Notes under the pieces: generated by a model
Databases searched by the model: none
What the model saw: only the letters and a program-made list of their open reading frames with translations
What the model was told of the DNA's origin: nothing
NCBI RefSeq assembly: GCF_028993555.1
Contig: NZ_CP118610.1
Span: 248,001-312,000, forward strand
DNA: 64,000 nt
Direction: 5' to 3'
DNA from: Ensifer adhaerens
Lineage (GTDB): Bacteria > Pseudomonadota > Alphaproteobacteria > Rhizobiales > Rhizobiaceae
Shown here: positions 24,605 through 33,154 of the stretch, piece by piece
How positions within the stretch are numbered: position 1 is the first letter of the stretch
Layout of the letters: each line of letters begins with the position of its first letter
Translations under genes and position numbers: made by a program

Positions 24605-25066
24605 CTACGTTTCCGATACATCGATCCATTCGGCCCCGGTCAGCTCGACGATGCGGGCGGGGCTGATGTGTACCGCTGCATTGGTGGCACCGGCGGCTGG
24701 CACCACGATGTCATAGGCCTTGAGCGACAAGTCGCAATAGATGTTGTGCGGCTTGGCAAGGCCGAAGGGGCATACGCCGCCCACCGGGTGGCCGGTCTCC
24801 GCCTCCACCTCATCGAAGCCGAGCATGCGGGCCTTGGTGCCGAAGCGGGCCTTGTACTTCTTGTTGTCGAGGCGGGCGTCGCCGCGCGTGACGATGAGGA
24901 TCACATCGTCGCCGACACGAAGCGCCAAGGTCTTGGCAATTTGCGCGGGCTCGACACCGTGGCCTTCTGCCGCCAGCGCAACCGTGGCGGTGCTCTGTTG
25001 AAGCTCGATGACGTCGATATCTGGGGCATGCTGGGAAAAGAAGTCTTTGACGGAGGTCAGGCTCAT
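24605..25066 (-). CDS. YbaK/EbsC-family aminoacyl-tRNA deacylase
   Basis: This 153-residue protein matches the single-domain YbaK/ProX-like editing family. It has AAEGHGVEPAQIAKTLALRVGDDVILIV near the start with the conserved lysine, a GHPVGGVCPFG motif in the middle (the GxxxGxxxPFG signature), and ISPARIVELTGAEW at the end. Such proteins hydrolyse mischarged tRNAs such as Cys- or Ala-tRNA-Pro in the cytosol. Length is as expected. The exact substrate class cannot be assigned from sequence alone. Confidence 0.88.
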   Translation of the reverse strand: MSLTSVKDFFSQHAPDIDVIELQQSTATVALAAEGHGVEPAQIAKTLALRVGDDVILIVTRGDARLDNKKYKARFGTKARMLGFDEVEAETGHPVGGVCPFGLAKPHNIYCDLSLKAYDIVVPAAGATNAAVHISPARIVELTGAEWIDVSET

Positions 25067-25149
25067 GGCGAAGGATTCACGTTATTGAAAGCGATGGCGA
25101 TCAGCCGCGTCGCGAACAGCCGGCGTTCGGCTTCGGGAGGGCAAATCTC

Positions 25150-25338
25150 TCAGTCGTCGTTGGAGGCGTCAAGGTCTTCGGGGCGCAGGCCTTCCTGCCC
25201 GGGCGGCAGATAGCCATGGCTGGTGAACCAGTTCTCAAGGATTGTGGCGATCGCCTGATCCCGTGACAGCGTTCCTGGGTGATCGGCGATGAAAGACCTG
25301 AGCGCAGTCTCGATCTTGTCGGTGTAAAGCGCGTTCAT
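25150..25338 (-). CDS. Small hypothetical protein, possible ribbon-helix-helix
   Basis: The 62-residue protein has a helical core (YTDKIETALRSFIADH, SRDQAIATILENWF) and an acidic tail (PEDLDASNDD). GGAGG lies 5 bases before the ATG, a strong site. The pattern of a short N-terminal strand followed by two helices would fit a CopG-like DNA-binding fold, but this is weak. It is 83 bases downstream of the YbaK gene start and is read in the same direction. Confidence 0.65.
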   Translation of the reverse strand: MNALYTDKIETALRSFIADHPGTLSRDQAIATILENWFTSHGYLPPGQEGLRPEDLDASNDD

Positions 25339-25483
25339 GTTCGCCTCCGTCTGGCAATGTAAGACATCCCGCCCGGTGATCCGGCCAGCAGATCACAGTG
25401 CTACAGCCCCCTTCGCGCGTCCAGACGGAACGGCCATGGGGGCGTCCCGTGCGCCAAGTCTAGTGCCGTCGAACGGCGCGCGG

Positions 25484-25738
25484 TCAGGCCTGTTTGACGA
25501 TCCGGATCAGCACCAGAAGGATGACGGCGCCGATCGTGGCGTGCAGGATGGCCGAAAGAATACCGCTGCCGAGGCTGATGCCGATCGCCGGGAAGAGGAA
25601 ACCAGCGATGAAAGCGCCGATGATGCCGACCACCATGTTGCCGATCAGGCCGAAGCCAAAGCCTTTGACGATGAGACCGGCGAGCCAGCCTGCGATTGCG
25701 CCGACGATCAGGAATACGAGGATGCTTTCGATGCCCAT
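25484..25738 (-). CDS. GlsB/YeaQ/YmgE-family membrane protein
   Basis: This 84-residue protein is almost entirely hydrophobic with three membrane segments and glycine-rich turns: GAIAGWLAGLIVKG, IGNMVVGIIGAFIAGFLF and ATIGAVILLVLIRIV. The G-x-x-x-G-W-L-A-G and GxxGNxxVGxxGA patterns are the signature of this family, formerly called transglycosylase-associated. Members are stress-inducible in several bacteria; their biochemical role is unknown. GGAAAGGGAA precedes the ATG. Confidence 0.92.
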   Translation of the reverse strand: MGIESILVFLIVGAIAGWLAGLIVKGFGFGLIGNMVVGIIGAFIAGFLFPAIGISLGSGILSAILHATIGAVILLVLIRIVKQA

Positions 25739-25850
25739 GAATGGTTCCCTTTCCGTTAGACCTTCAAGGGAAAGATAGATCAGGATTTCAAATCAGATAG
25801 GGGGCAATTTCATCGCGTTGCGATTTTTTTGTGCCGGTCGCAAAACACCC

Positions 25851-25872
25851 GTGGCGGCGCTTGCGCCGCCAC
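25851..25872 (-). terminator. Terminator of the rhaDI operon
   Basis: GTGGCGGCGC and GCGCCGCCAC form a perfect 10-bp stem. On the minus strand it is followed by GGGTGTTTTG. It lies 28 bases past the rhaI stop. Confidence 0.75.
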
Positions 25873-25899
25873 GCTTAAGGGGCTGTCGAGGCACACCTG

Positions 25900-27195
25900 T
25901 CAGATGATACCGCCGCCGCCGCCGGCTACGGCCGGGCGTTCGGCCGAAACCTTGGCGCGGTAGCCGCTCTTGCGATAGGCCGCGACCGGCGCCACCGCGC
26001 CGCCGTTCTCAAGCCGCGCCATCGCAAGGATCGGCTCGACATCGGTGCGGAAGGCGGCCTTCAGCGTCTCGCTTGCCATCAGGGCGTCGTTGTCGTCCTG
26101 ATAGCCTTGAAGCGCCTGACGGTCGACGATCAGCGCTTGCGCATAGGCGCGGCAGACCTCGGTCGCGCTCGTCATCAGGCTTTCGATCGGATCGGTGACG
26201 TTGTGGCTCTGGTCGAGCATATGCGCCGGCTGGAAGCCCTTGGCCCGGCGCGTTTCTGCGTCCACCAGCTCGTTGAAGACGAGGAACAGGCGGTAGGGGT
26301 CGATCGAGCCCGTATCGAGGTCGTCATCGCCATATTTCGAATCGTTGAAGTGGAAGCCGCCGAGCTTGCCGAACTGGATGAGCCGGGCGACGATCATCTC
26401 GATATTGACGTTCGGCGCATGGTGGCCGAGATCGACGAGGCAGAAGGCCTTGGGGCCGAGTTCCTGGGCAATGAGGTAGTTGGTGCCCCAGTCCTGGACC
26501 ACGGTCGAGTAGAACGCCGGCTCGAACATCTTGTGCTCGGTATAGACCCGCCAGTCATCCGGAAGCGCCGCATATACCGCTTTCATTGCATCGAGATAAC
26601 GCTCGAAGGCGCGGGTGAAGTTGCTCTGGCCGGGAAAATTGGAGCCGTCGCCGACCCAAACCGTCAACGCCTTGGAGCCGAGTTGCCGGCCGATCTCGAT
26701 GCATTCGAGATTGTGGTCCACCGCTTGGGCGCGCGTTGCGGCGTCGCTATGCGACAGTGAGCCGAACTTGTAGGAATGCTCCTGGCCTGGCGCGTCGGAA
26801 AACGTGTTGGAATTCATTGCGTCAAAGCCGAGACCAAGCGATGTGCCCTTCTGCTTCAGCGCGGAAAGGTCCGACACCTTGTCCCAGGGAATGTGCAGCG
26901 ACACGGTCGGCGTTGCCCGGGTCAGTTGCTGGATGACGGCACAATCTTCGAGCTTGTCGAAGATGTTGCGTGGCTCGCCCTTGCCGGGAAAGCGGGCAAA
27001 GCGTGTGCCGCCGGTGCCGACGCCCCAGGAGGGAACGGCGACGCCATAGGCGGCGACCTTGTTCTTGATGGCGTCTATTGCGATTCCCCGGCGATCGAGC
27101 CGCTCACCAAGGCTCTCGTAATCCCGTCGAAGTGCCGCAAGACGGCTTTCGTTCTCTGCCTCGACCGTTGTCTGGCTGATCATGGTGGTGGTCAT
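25900..27195 (-). CDS. rhaI: L-rhamnose isomerase (sugar isomerase)
   Basis: The 431-residue protein belongs to the xylose-isomerase-like TIM-barrel sugar isomerases used in rhizobial rhamnose catabolism (Pseudomonas stutzeri RhaI type, not the E. coli RhaA type). Metal-site elements visible are VYTEHKMFEPAFYSTVVQD, LVDLGHHAPNVNIE and GFHFNDSKYGDDDLD. It converts L-rhamnose to L-rhamnulose in the cytosol. The start at 27195 is chosen because GGAG lies 7 bases before it; the frame is open further upstream into rhaD without support. It begins 14 bases after the rhaD stop. The C-terminus ends in a glycine run (AGGGGGII). Confidence 0.93.
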   Translation of the reverse strand: MTTTMISQTTVEAENESRLAALRRDYESLGERLDRRGIAIDAIKNKVAAYGVAVPSWGVGTGGTRFARFPGKGEPRNIFDKLEDCAVIQQLTRATPTVSLHIPWDKVSDLSALKQKGTSLGLGFDAMNSNTFSDAPGQEHSYKFGSLSHSDAATRAQAVDHNLECIEIGRQLGSKALTVWVGDGSNFPGQSNFTRAFERYLDAMKAVYAALPDDWRVYTEHKMFEPAFYSTVVQDWGTNYLIAQELGPKAFCLVDLGHHAPNVNIEMIVARLIQFGKLGGFHFNDSKYGDDDLDTGSIDPYRLFLVFNELVDAETRRAKGFQPAHMLDQSHNVTDPIESLMTSATEVCRAYAQALIVDRQALQGYQDDNDALMASETLKAAFRTDVEPILAMARLENGGAVAPVAAYRKSGYRAKVSAERPAVAGGGGGII

Positions 27196-27209
27196 GGATC
27201 GCTCCTCGA

Positions 27210-29309
27210 TCAGCGGGTGAAGGACTGGGCGTTGCCCGCGTCGACATTGATGATGTTGCCGGTCGATTTCGCCGACATGTCGGACGAAAGGAAATAGATC
27301 GCCTCGGCGATATCCTCCGGGAAGACGCTGAGCTTCAGCATAGAGCGCTCGCGATAATGCGCTTCGAGATCGTCGACATCCATCTTGTAGGCGGCGGCGC
27401 GCTGTTCCTTCCATTCGCCGGTCCAGATCTTCGAGCCGCGCAGCACCGCGTCGGGGTTGACGACGTTGACGCGGATCTGAGCCGATGCACCCTCAAGTGC
27501 CAGGCAACGGGCAAGGTGGATCTCGGCCGCCTTGGCGGTGCAATAGGCGGATGCGCCGGGGGAGGCGGCAAGGCCGTTCTTGGAGGCGACGAAGACGACA
27601 TTGCCGCCGGCCTTCTGCTGCCGGAAGATACGGAAGGCTTCACGGGAGACGAGGAAGTAGCCGGTGGTCAGAATCTCGATGTTCTTGTTCCAGAGCGCCA
27701 GCGTCGTGTCTTCGATCGTGGCGGAGGAAGCAAGGCCCGCATTGGAAACCAGAATGTCGAGGCCACCGAAGGCGAGCAGCGTGTCGGCGAAGCCGCCTTC
27801 GACCGCCGCCTCGCTGGTGACATTCATGCTGACCGAGCGCACGAAATCCTTACCGTAACGCGCTGAAAGCTCTGCCACAGCGGCGGCAAGTGCGCTCTCG
27901 TCGATGTCGGCAAGCACCACGCAGGCCCCCTCCTGCATCAAGCGGTTGGCCGTCGCCTTGCCGATGCCGCCCGCACCGCCGGTGACGAGCGCGATCCGGC
28001 CGGCGAGGCTCTTCGGCTTCGGCATGCGCTGGAGCTTGGCTTCCTCGAGCAGCCAGTATTCGATATCGAAGGCTTCCTGTTCCGGCAGGCCGACATATGT
28101 GGAGACGCCGGACGCGCCGCGCATGACGTTGATGGCGTTGACGTAGAATTCGCCGGAGATGCGGGCCGTCGCCTTGTCCTTGGCAAAGGTGATCATGCCG
28201 ACGCCGGGCACGAGATAGACGACCGCATTGGGGTCGCGCATGGCGGGGCTGTCGGCGTGCTTGCAACGTTCGTAATAGGCCGCATAGTCGGCGCGATAGG
28301 CGGCGATTGCCTCGTTCAGGCCAGAAAGCGTACCTTCGATGTCGGGATTGGCCGGATCGAAATCGATCACCAGCGGTCGGATTTTGGTGCGCAGGAAATG
28401 GTCGGGGCAGCTGGTGCCGAGTGCGGCAAGCGGTTTCAGATCCTTCGACGAGACGAAATCGAGCACCGCCTGGCTGTCGTCGAAATGGCCGACTTTCTTC
28501 TCGTCGGCGCTGATCAGGCCGCGGATGACGGGCATCAGCTTGCGAGCGATATTGGCGCGGACATTGGCGTCGAGCACCGGCGTCACAGCGCCGCCGAAGG
28601 CAGGCGCGGTGTTCTCCGCTTCGAACCAGGCGATCGCCTTGTTGATGATCTCGACGGTCGTCTCATAGGCTTCTTTCGCCGTGTCGCCCCAGGTGAAAAG
28701 GCCATGACTTTCGAGCACGACGCCGCGGGCAGTGGGGTTTTCGAGGCAGAACTTTTCGAGCCAGAGGCCGAGTTCGTAGCCCGGGCGCTTCCATGGCAGC
28801 CAGCCGATATCGTCGCCGAAGATCTTGGCCGTCAGCTCGCGGCTGTTCTTGGCGGCGGCAATCGCGATGATCGCGTCGGGGTGCATGTGGTCGACGTGTT
28901 TCTTCGGCACATAGGCGTGCAGTGGAGTGTCGATCGAGGCCGCACGCGGGTTGAGGTTATAGGTGCAGTGCGGCAGGTAGCCGACCATCTCGTCTTCGTA
29001 TGCGACGCCGCGATAGATCGTCTTCAGCGCGTTGAGCTTGTCCATATAAAGGGTCGCAAAGCCGTCGAGCTTGATCGTGCCGACGTCGCCCCCCGAACCC
29101 TTGACCCAGAGCACTTCGACCGTGCCGCCGCCGAGCGGATCCTTCTCCATCACCTTGGCCGAGGTGTTGCCGCCGCCGTAATTGGTGATGCGCTTGTCGG
29201 AACCGAGCAGGTTCGAGCGATAGAGCAGCCGCCCGGATTCGCTCATGCCGGCAGCCTTCGCCTCGTCCCAAAGGTTTGCAAGTCGTGCGCCCTGCTGCTT
29301 GTCCAGCAT
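27210..29309 (-). CDS. rhaD: Bifunctional rhamnulose-1-phosphate aldolase / short-chain dehydrogenase
   Basis: The 699-residue protein is a fusion. Residues 1-420 are a class II aldolase domain (ITNYGGGNTSAKVMEKD, and the metal-binding HVDHMHPDAI). Residues 430-699 are a short-chain dehydrogenase with the Rossmann motif TGGAGGIG and the active-site YCTAK. It splits rhamnulose 1-phosphate into dihydroxyacetone phosphate and L-lactaldehyde, and the second domain is thought to oxidise the aldehyde. GGGAGGAA precedes the ATG. It is transcribed divergently from rhaR and together with rhaI forms the catabolic arm of the locus. Confidence 0.94.
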   Translation of the reverse strand: MLDKQQGARLANLWDEAKAAGMSESGRLLYRSNLLGSDKRITNYGGGNTSAKVMEKDPLGGGTVEVLWVKGSGGDVGTIKLDGFATLYMDKLNALKTIYRGVAYEDEMVGYLPHCTYNLNPRAASIDTPLHAYVPKKHVDHMHPDAIIAIAAAKNSRELTAKIFGDDIGWLPWKRPGYELGLWLEKFCLENPTARGVVLESHGLFTWGDTAKEAYETTVEIINKAIAWFEAENTAPAFGGAVTPVLDANVRANIARKLMPVIRGLISADEKKVGHFDDSQAVLDFVSSKDLKPLAALGTSCPDHFLRTKIRPLVIDFDPANPDIEGTLSGLNEAIAAYRADYAAYYERCKHADSPAMRDPNAVVYLVPGVGMITFAKDKATARISGEFYVNAINVMRGASGVSTYVGLPEQEAFDIEYWLLEEAKLQRMPKPKSLAGRIALVTGGAGGIGKATANRLMQEGACVVLADIDESALAAAVAELSARYGKDFVRSVSMNVTSEAAVEGGFADTLLAFGGLDILVSNAGLASSATIEDTTLALWNKNIEILTTGYFLVSREAFRIFRQQKAGGNVVFVASKNGLAASPGASAYCTAKAAEIHLARCLALEGASAQIRVNVVNPDAVLRGSKIWTGEWKEQRAAAYKMDVDDLEAHYRERSMLKLSVFPEDIAEAIYFLSSDMSAKSTGNIINVDAGNAQSFTR

Positions 29310-29397
29310 CTCGAATTCCTCCCGGTCTGATGCCGCGCGGCTTGGCGACCGCGCAGAGATATGGTTGGCATCAGATCACATTGCTTGAGCGTTAATG

Positions 29398-29466
29398 TCA
29401 ATCAAAAACGATCAAGTTCGCGCATATTGCGCTGCACAATGAAAAAATATGATTGATTGTGATTGA
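29398..29466. promoter_or_regulatory. Candidate RhaR operator in the rhaD-rhaR intergenic region
   Basis: TCAATCA (29398-29404) faces two copies of its reverse complement TGATTGA at 29450 and 29460, which are 10 bases apart. DeoR-family repressors commonly bind such repeated short units. The region is AT-rich compared with its surroundings and lies between the divergent rhaD and rhaR genes, so binding could control both. Confidence 0.5.
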
Positions 29467-29511
29467 CAATGGTCGATCGTGATGGAAGCATGAACGGCAT
29501 CGGAGGAGCGC

Positions 29512-30324
29512 ATGCACGAGAAAGAAAGACATCGGATCATTCTGTCGGCGGTTCAGGAAAAACCCGTCGTCACCGTCCAGGAACTGGTCGATCTGACCGA
29601 CAGTTCCGAGGCGACGATCCGGCGTGATATCGCAGCGCTTCACGTGCAGAAGAAGTTGCGCCGTGTTCGTGGCGGTGCGGAGGCGATCAATCCGCCGCAA
29701 TTCGTCGGGCTTGCCGGCCGGCCGTTCAAGGTCAATGAAGGGCTGCATGCCCGCGAGAAGCAGGCGATCGCCAAGGAGGCGGTGGCGCTCTGCGAGGATG
29801 GTGAGCCGATCATCATCAACGGCGGCACGACCACCTTCCAGATGGTGCATTTCCTCAGCAATCGCCGGATGCAGGTGTTCACCAATTCCTTCCCGATCGC
29901 CGAGCACCTGCTGAAACACTCGAAGAACACGGTGATGCTGTCCGGCGGCACGATCTACCGCGAGCAGAACATCATTCTGAGCCCCTTCGACAACGACGTG
30001 ACCCGCAATTTCTATGCGCGCCGCATGTTCATGGGGGCCCAAGGGCTAGGCCCGCTCGGGCTCATGGAGGCGGATCCGCTTCTGATCCAGGCGGAGCAGA
30101 AGCTTATCGACCAGGCCGACGAACTCGTCGTGCTCGTCGACTCGTCGAAATTTCACAAGCGGTCGAGCCTCATCCTTTGCGGACTGAAGCGGATCGCCAC
30201 CGTGATCACGGATTCGGGCATCGAGGACAGACATGCCGCGATGCTTGAAAATGCCGGGGTGAGGCTGGTCGTGGCCAGCTCCAGGGCCGGCGCGGATGCG
30301 GAGAACATATCCTCGTCCGCCTGA
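29512..30324 (+). CDS. rhaR: DeoR-family transcriptional regulator of rhamnose genes
   Basis: The 270-residue protein has an N-terminal winged helix of the DeoR type (HRIILSAVQEKPVVTVQELV, SSEATIRRDIAALH) with an arginine-rich recognition helix. A sugar-phosphate-binding domain follows (IINGGTTTFQMV, MLSGGTIYREQN, LVDSSKFHKRS). In Rhizobium leguminosarum RhaR is the negative regulator of this locus; I infer the same here. GGAGGAG lies just before the ATG. It is the first gene of the rightward rhaRSTPQUK operon. Confidence 0.92.
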   Translation: MHEKERHRIILSAVQEKPVVTVQELVDLTDSSEATIRRDIAALHVQKKLRRVRGGAEAINPPQFVGLAGRPFKVNEGLHAREKQAIAKEAVALCEDGEPIIINGGTTTFQMVHFLSNRRMQVFTNSFPIAEHLLKHSKNTVMLSGGTIYREQNIILSPFDNDVTRNFYARRMFMGAQGLGPLGLMEADPLLIQAEQKLIDQADELVVLVDSSKFHKRSSLILCGLKRIATVITDSGIEDRHAAMLENAGVRLVVASSRAGADAENISSSA

Positions 30325-30440
30325 AGCGGCGAGGAGAGGGGAAGGTGGCGATCACGGTCAAGGGAGCCGGATCGTTGCCAATGGAGGAAGTCAGTACTGG
30401 ATGCGCTCTGATTGCGCTCCGGTCAAAGGGAGGAATGAGC

Positions 30441-31430
30441 ATGAAGATCCTGAAGTCACTGATGGTCACGGCCGCGGTTTCGCTGGCGCTGATGGCCAAT
30501 GCCGCGCATGCGGAAAACAAGAAGATCGCGCTCGTCGTCAAGGCGCTCGGCATCGGCTTCTTCGAGGCCGCCAACAAGGGCGCCCAGGAAGCCGCCAAGG
30601 AACTGGGCGATGTCGAGGTGATCTATACCGGCCCGACCTCGACCACCGCCGAGGGCCAGATCGAGGTAATCAACTCGCTGATTGCCCAGAAGGTCGATGC
30701 GATCGCCGTCTCCGCCAACGACACCGATGCTCTGGTGCCGGCGCTGAAGAAGGCGATGGACCGCGGCATCAAGGTCATCTCCTGGGATTCGGGTGTCGCC
30801 AAGGACGGGCGCATGATGCACCTCAACCCGTCGTCGAACCCGCTGATCGGCAACATGATCATCAAGCTGGCCGCCGACAACCTGCCTGAGGGTGGCGACG
30901 TCGCCGTGCTTTCTGCCTCCGCGACCGCGACCAACCAGAACACCTGGATCGCCGAGATGAAGAAGGTCCAGGGCAACTACAAGGGAATCAATGTCGTGGC
31001 CACCGTCTATGGCGACGACCTTGCCGACAAGTCCTATCGCGAGACGCAAGGCCTCATCCAGTCCTATCCGAACCTGAAGGCGATCATCGCGCCGACCTCG
31101 GTCGGCATCGTCGCAGCGGCCCAGGCCGTCACCGACGCCGGCAAGATCGGGCAGATCAACGTAACGGGCCTCGGCCTTCCCTCGGAAATGGCCGGCCACG
31201 TCAAGTCGGGCGCCTCCAAGTCCTTCGCGATCTGGAACCCGATCGACCTCGGCTATTCGGCAACGATGATCGCCTATGACCTGATTGGCGGTGCCGAAGC
31301 CAAGCCCGGCGCGGAACTGAAGATGGGCCGCATGGGCGCGGTCAAGCTCGACGACAACAACGAAGGCGCGATGGCCGACCCGTTCGTCTACGACGCCAAG
31401 AACGTCGAGGAATTCGCCAAGATCTTCTGA
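30441..31430 (+). CDS. rhaS: Rhamnose ABC transporter, substrate-binding protein
   Basis: The 329-residue protein starts with a signal peptide (MKILKSLMVTAAVSLALMA, cleavage after AAHA). The mature part is a periplasmic-binding-protein fold of the ribose/rhamnose class (IALVVKALGIGFFEAANKG, NSLIAQKVDAIAVSAND, VISWDSGV). It captures rhamnose in the periplasm for RhaPQT. The start at 30441 is preferred because GGGAGGA is 7 bases before it; the ATG at 30435 is too close to that site. It is 116 bases after rhaR. Confidence 0.93.
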   Translation: MKILKSLMVTAAVSLALMANAAHAENKKIALVVKALGIGFFEAANKGAQEAAKELGDVEVIYTGPTSTTAEGQIEVINSLIAQKVDAIAVSANDTDALVPALKKAMDRGIKVISWDSGVAKDGRMMHLNPSSNPLIGNMIIKLAADNLPEGGDVAVLSASATATNQNTWIAEMKKVQGNYKGINVVATVYGDDLADKSYRETQGLIQSYPNLKAIIAPTSVGIVAAAQAVTDAGKIGQINVTGLGLPSEMAGHVKSGASKSFAIWNPIDLGYSATMIAYDLIGGAEAKPGAELKMGRMGAVKLDDNNEGAMADPFVYDAKNVEEFAKIF

Positions 31431-31446
31431 TCGGCGAAACGGTGAT

Positions 31447-31525
31447 TGCCCCTCGTCCGCCCGCCACCCTCTCCCCGCTCGCGGGGAGAGGGTTAGTCCT
31501 CGGGTTAAACCCGGGGCGAGGGGCA
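31447..31525. repeat. Three-stem palindromic intergenic repeat between rhaS and rhaT
   Basis: The outer arms TGCCCCTCG (31447-31455) and CGAGGGGCA (31517-31525) are complementary. Inside is a 12-bp perfect stem CCCTCTCCCCGC/GCGGGGAGAGGG (31467-31492) and a palindrome CGGGTTAAACCCG (31501-31513). The layout resembles the palindromic RIME-type elements of rhizobia. In this place it may stabilise the rhaS end of the mRNA and lower expression downstream, which suits a binding protein needed in excess. Confidence 0.65.
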
Positions 31526-31657
31526 GCCCCAAACTGCCAAAGCGGTCGGGGTTATCCGAACTGCTCCAAGCGCGACCGAGGCGCTGGCAACCCTTGATTT
31601 ATCGAAACGACTGAATTGGTGGACTGTCTCTTGCTCCAGGATACGCTCACATCGCGG

Positions 31658-33154
31658 ATGAAGCCCGCCATTGCGCTCGAAGGAATCTCGAAATCCTTTC
31701 CCGGCGTGAAGGCGCTCTCCGATGTTTCGCTGTCGCTCTACCCGGGGTCTGTTACGGCGCTGATCGGCGAGAACGGTGCCGGCAAGTCGACGTTAGTGAA
31801 GATCTTGACGGGCATCTACCAGCCGGATCATGGCACCATCTCCGTTGCCGACCGGGAGGTTCACTTCCCGACGGCGCTTGCGGCAGCGCGTGCGGGTGTC
31901 ACGGCGATCCACCAGGAGACAGTGCTTTTCGACGAGTTGTCCGTCGCCGAGAACATCTTCCTTGGTCATGCCCCGCGCAATCGCTTCGGCGTGATCGACT
32001 GGAAGAAGCTCAATGCCGATGCCCGTGCGCTGCTTGCGCGCGCCGGTGCCGATCTCGATCCGACGATCCGCCTGCGCGACCTCGGCATCGCCAAGAAACA
32101 CCTCGTTGCGATCGCTCGCGCGCTCTCCGTCGATGCCCAGGTGGTCATCATGGACGAGCCGACCGCGGCGCTCTCGCACAAGGAAATCCACGAGCTCTAT
32201 GCGCTGGTCGAGCGACTGAAGGCTGACGGCAAGGCGATCCTCTTCATCAGCCACAAGTTCGACGAGATCTTCCGGATCGCCGACCGCTATACGGTCTTTC
32301 GTGACGGAACGATGGTCGATGAGGGACTGATCGCCGACGTCAGCCAGGACGAATTGGTGCGCCTCATGGTCGGCCGCGCCGTCGGTTCGGTCTACCCGAA
32401 GAAGGACGTCGCGATCGGCGAGCCGGTGCTCACCGTTTCCGGCTACCGCCACCCGACCGAATTCGAGGATATCAACTTCGAGCTTCGCCGCGGCGAGATC
32501 CTCGGTTTCTACGGCCTTGTCGGTGCCGGACGCTCGGAATTCATGCAGTCGCTGATCGGCGTCACCCGGCCTTCTGCCGGCGCCGTCCGCCTGGATGGCG
32601 AGATCCTGGTGATCCGCAGCCCCTCCGAAGCGATCCGGGCAGGCATCGTTTACGTGCCCGAAGAGCGCGGTCGACAGGGTGCGATCATCGGTCTGCCGAT
32701 CTTTCAGAACGTCACATTGCCGTCGCTGTCGCGTACCTCGCGCTCGGGCTTTCTGAAACTTGCCAACGAGTTCGCGCTCGCCCGGGAATATACGGCGCGC
32801 CTTGACCTGCGCGCCGCCTCGCTCGATCAGGACGTCGGCACGCTCTCGGGCGGCAACCAGCAGAAGGTCGTCATCGCGAAATGGCTGGCGACCAAGCCGA
32901 AAGTGATCATCCTCGACGAACCGACCAAGGGCATCGACATCGGCTCCAAGGCGGCCGTGCACGCCTTCATGAGCGAACTGGCGGCCCAAGGCCTCAGCGT
33001 CATCATGGTCTCCTCGGAAATCCCCGAGATCATGGGCATGTCCGATCGCGTCATCGTCATGCGCGAGGGACGGATCGCCGGTCGCTTCGAGCGCGCCGAT
33101 CTGACGGCGGAAAAGCTGGTGCGCGCCGCCGCCGGTATTCAGGAGGCCGCGTGA
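31658..33154 (+). CDS. rhaT: Rhamnose ABC transporter, ATP-binding protein
   Basis: This 498-residue protein has two ABC domains in tandem, as in RbsA/AraG. The first has Walker A GENGAGKSTLVKIL near residue 36 and the Walker B VVIMDEPTAAL. The second has a degenerate Walker A (GLVGAGRSEFMQSL) but an intact signature LSGGNQQKV and IILDEPTKGIDIG. It powers uptake through RhaP and RhaQ. The ATG at 31658 fits the family start (PAIALEGISKSFPGVKAL); a TTG at 31616 in frame is possible, and neither has a strong ribosome binding site. The stop overlaps the rhaP start. Confidence 0.93.
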   Translation: MKPAIALEGISKSFPGVKALSDVSLSLYPGSVTALIGENGAGKSTLVKILTGIYQPDHGTISVADREVHFPTALAAARAGVTAIHQETVLFDELSVAENIFLGHAPRNRFGVIDWKKLNADARALLARAGADLDPTIRLRDLGIAKKHLVAIARALSVDAQVVIMDEPTAALSHKEIHELYALVERLKADGKAILFISHKFDEIFRIADRYTVFRDGTMVDEGLIADVSQDELVRLMVGRAVGSVYPKKDVAIGEPVLTVSGYRHPTEFEDINFELRRGEILGFYGLVGAGRSEFMQSLIGVTRPSAGAVRLDGEILVIRSPSEAIRAGIVYVPEERGRQGAIIGLPIFQNVTLPSLSRTSRSGFLKLANEFALAREYTARLDLRAASLDQDVGTLSGGNQQKVVIAKWLATKPKVIILDEPTKGIDIGSKAAVHAFMSELAAQGLSVIMVSSEIPEIMGMSDRVIVMREGRIAGRFERADLTAEKLVRAAAGIQEAA

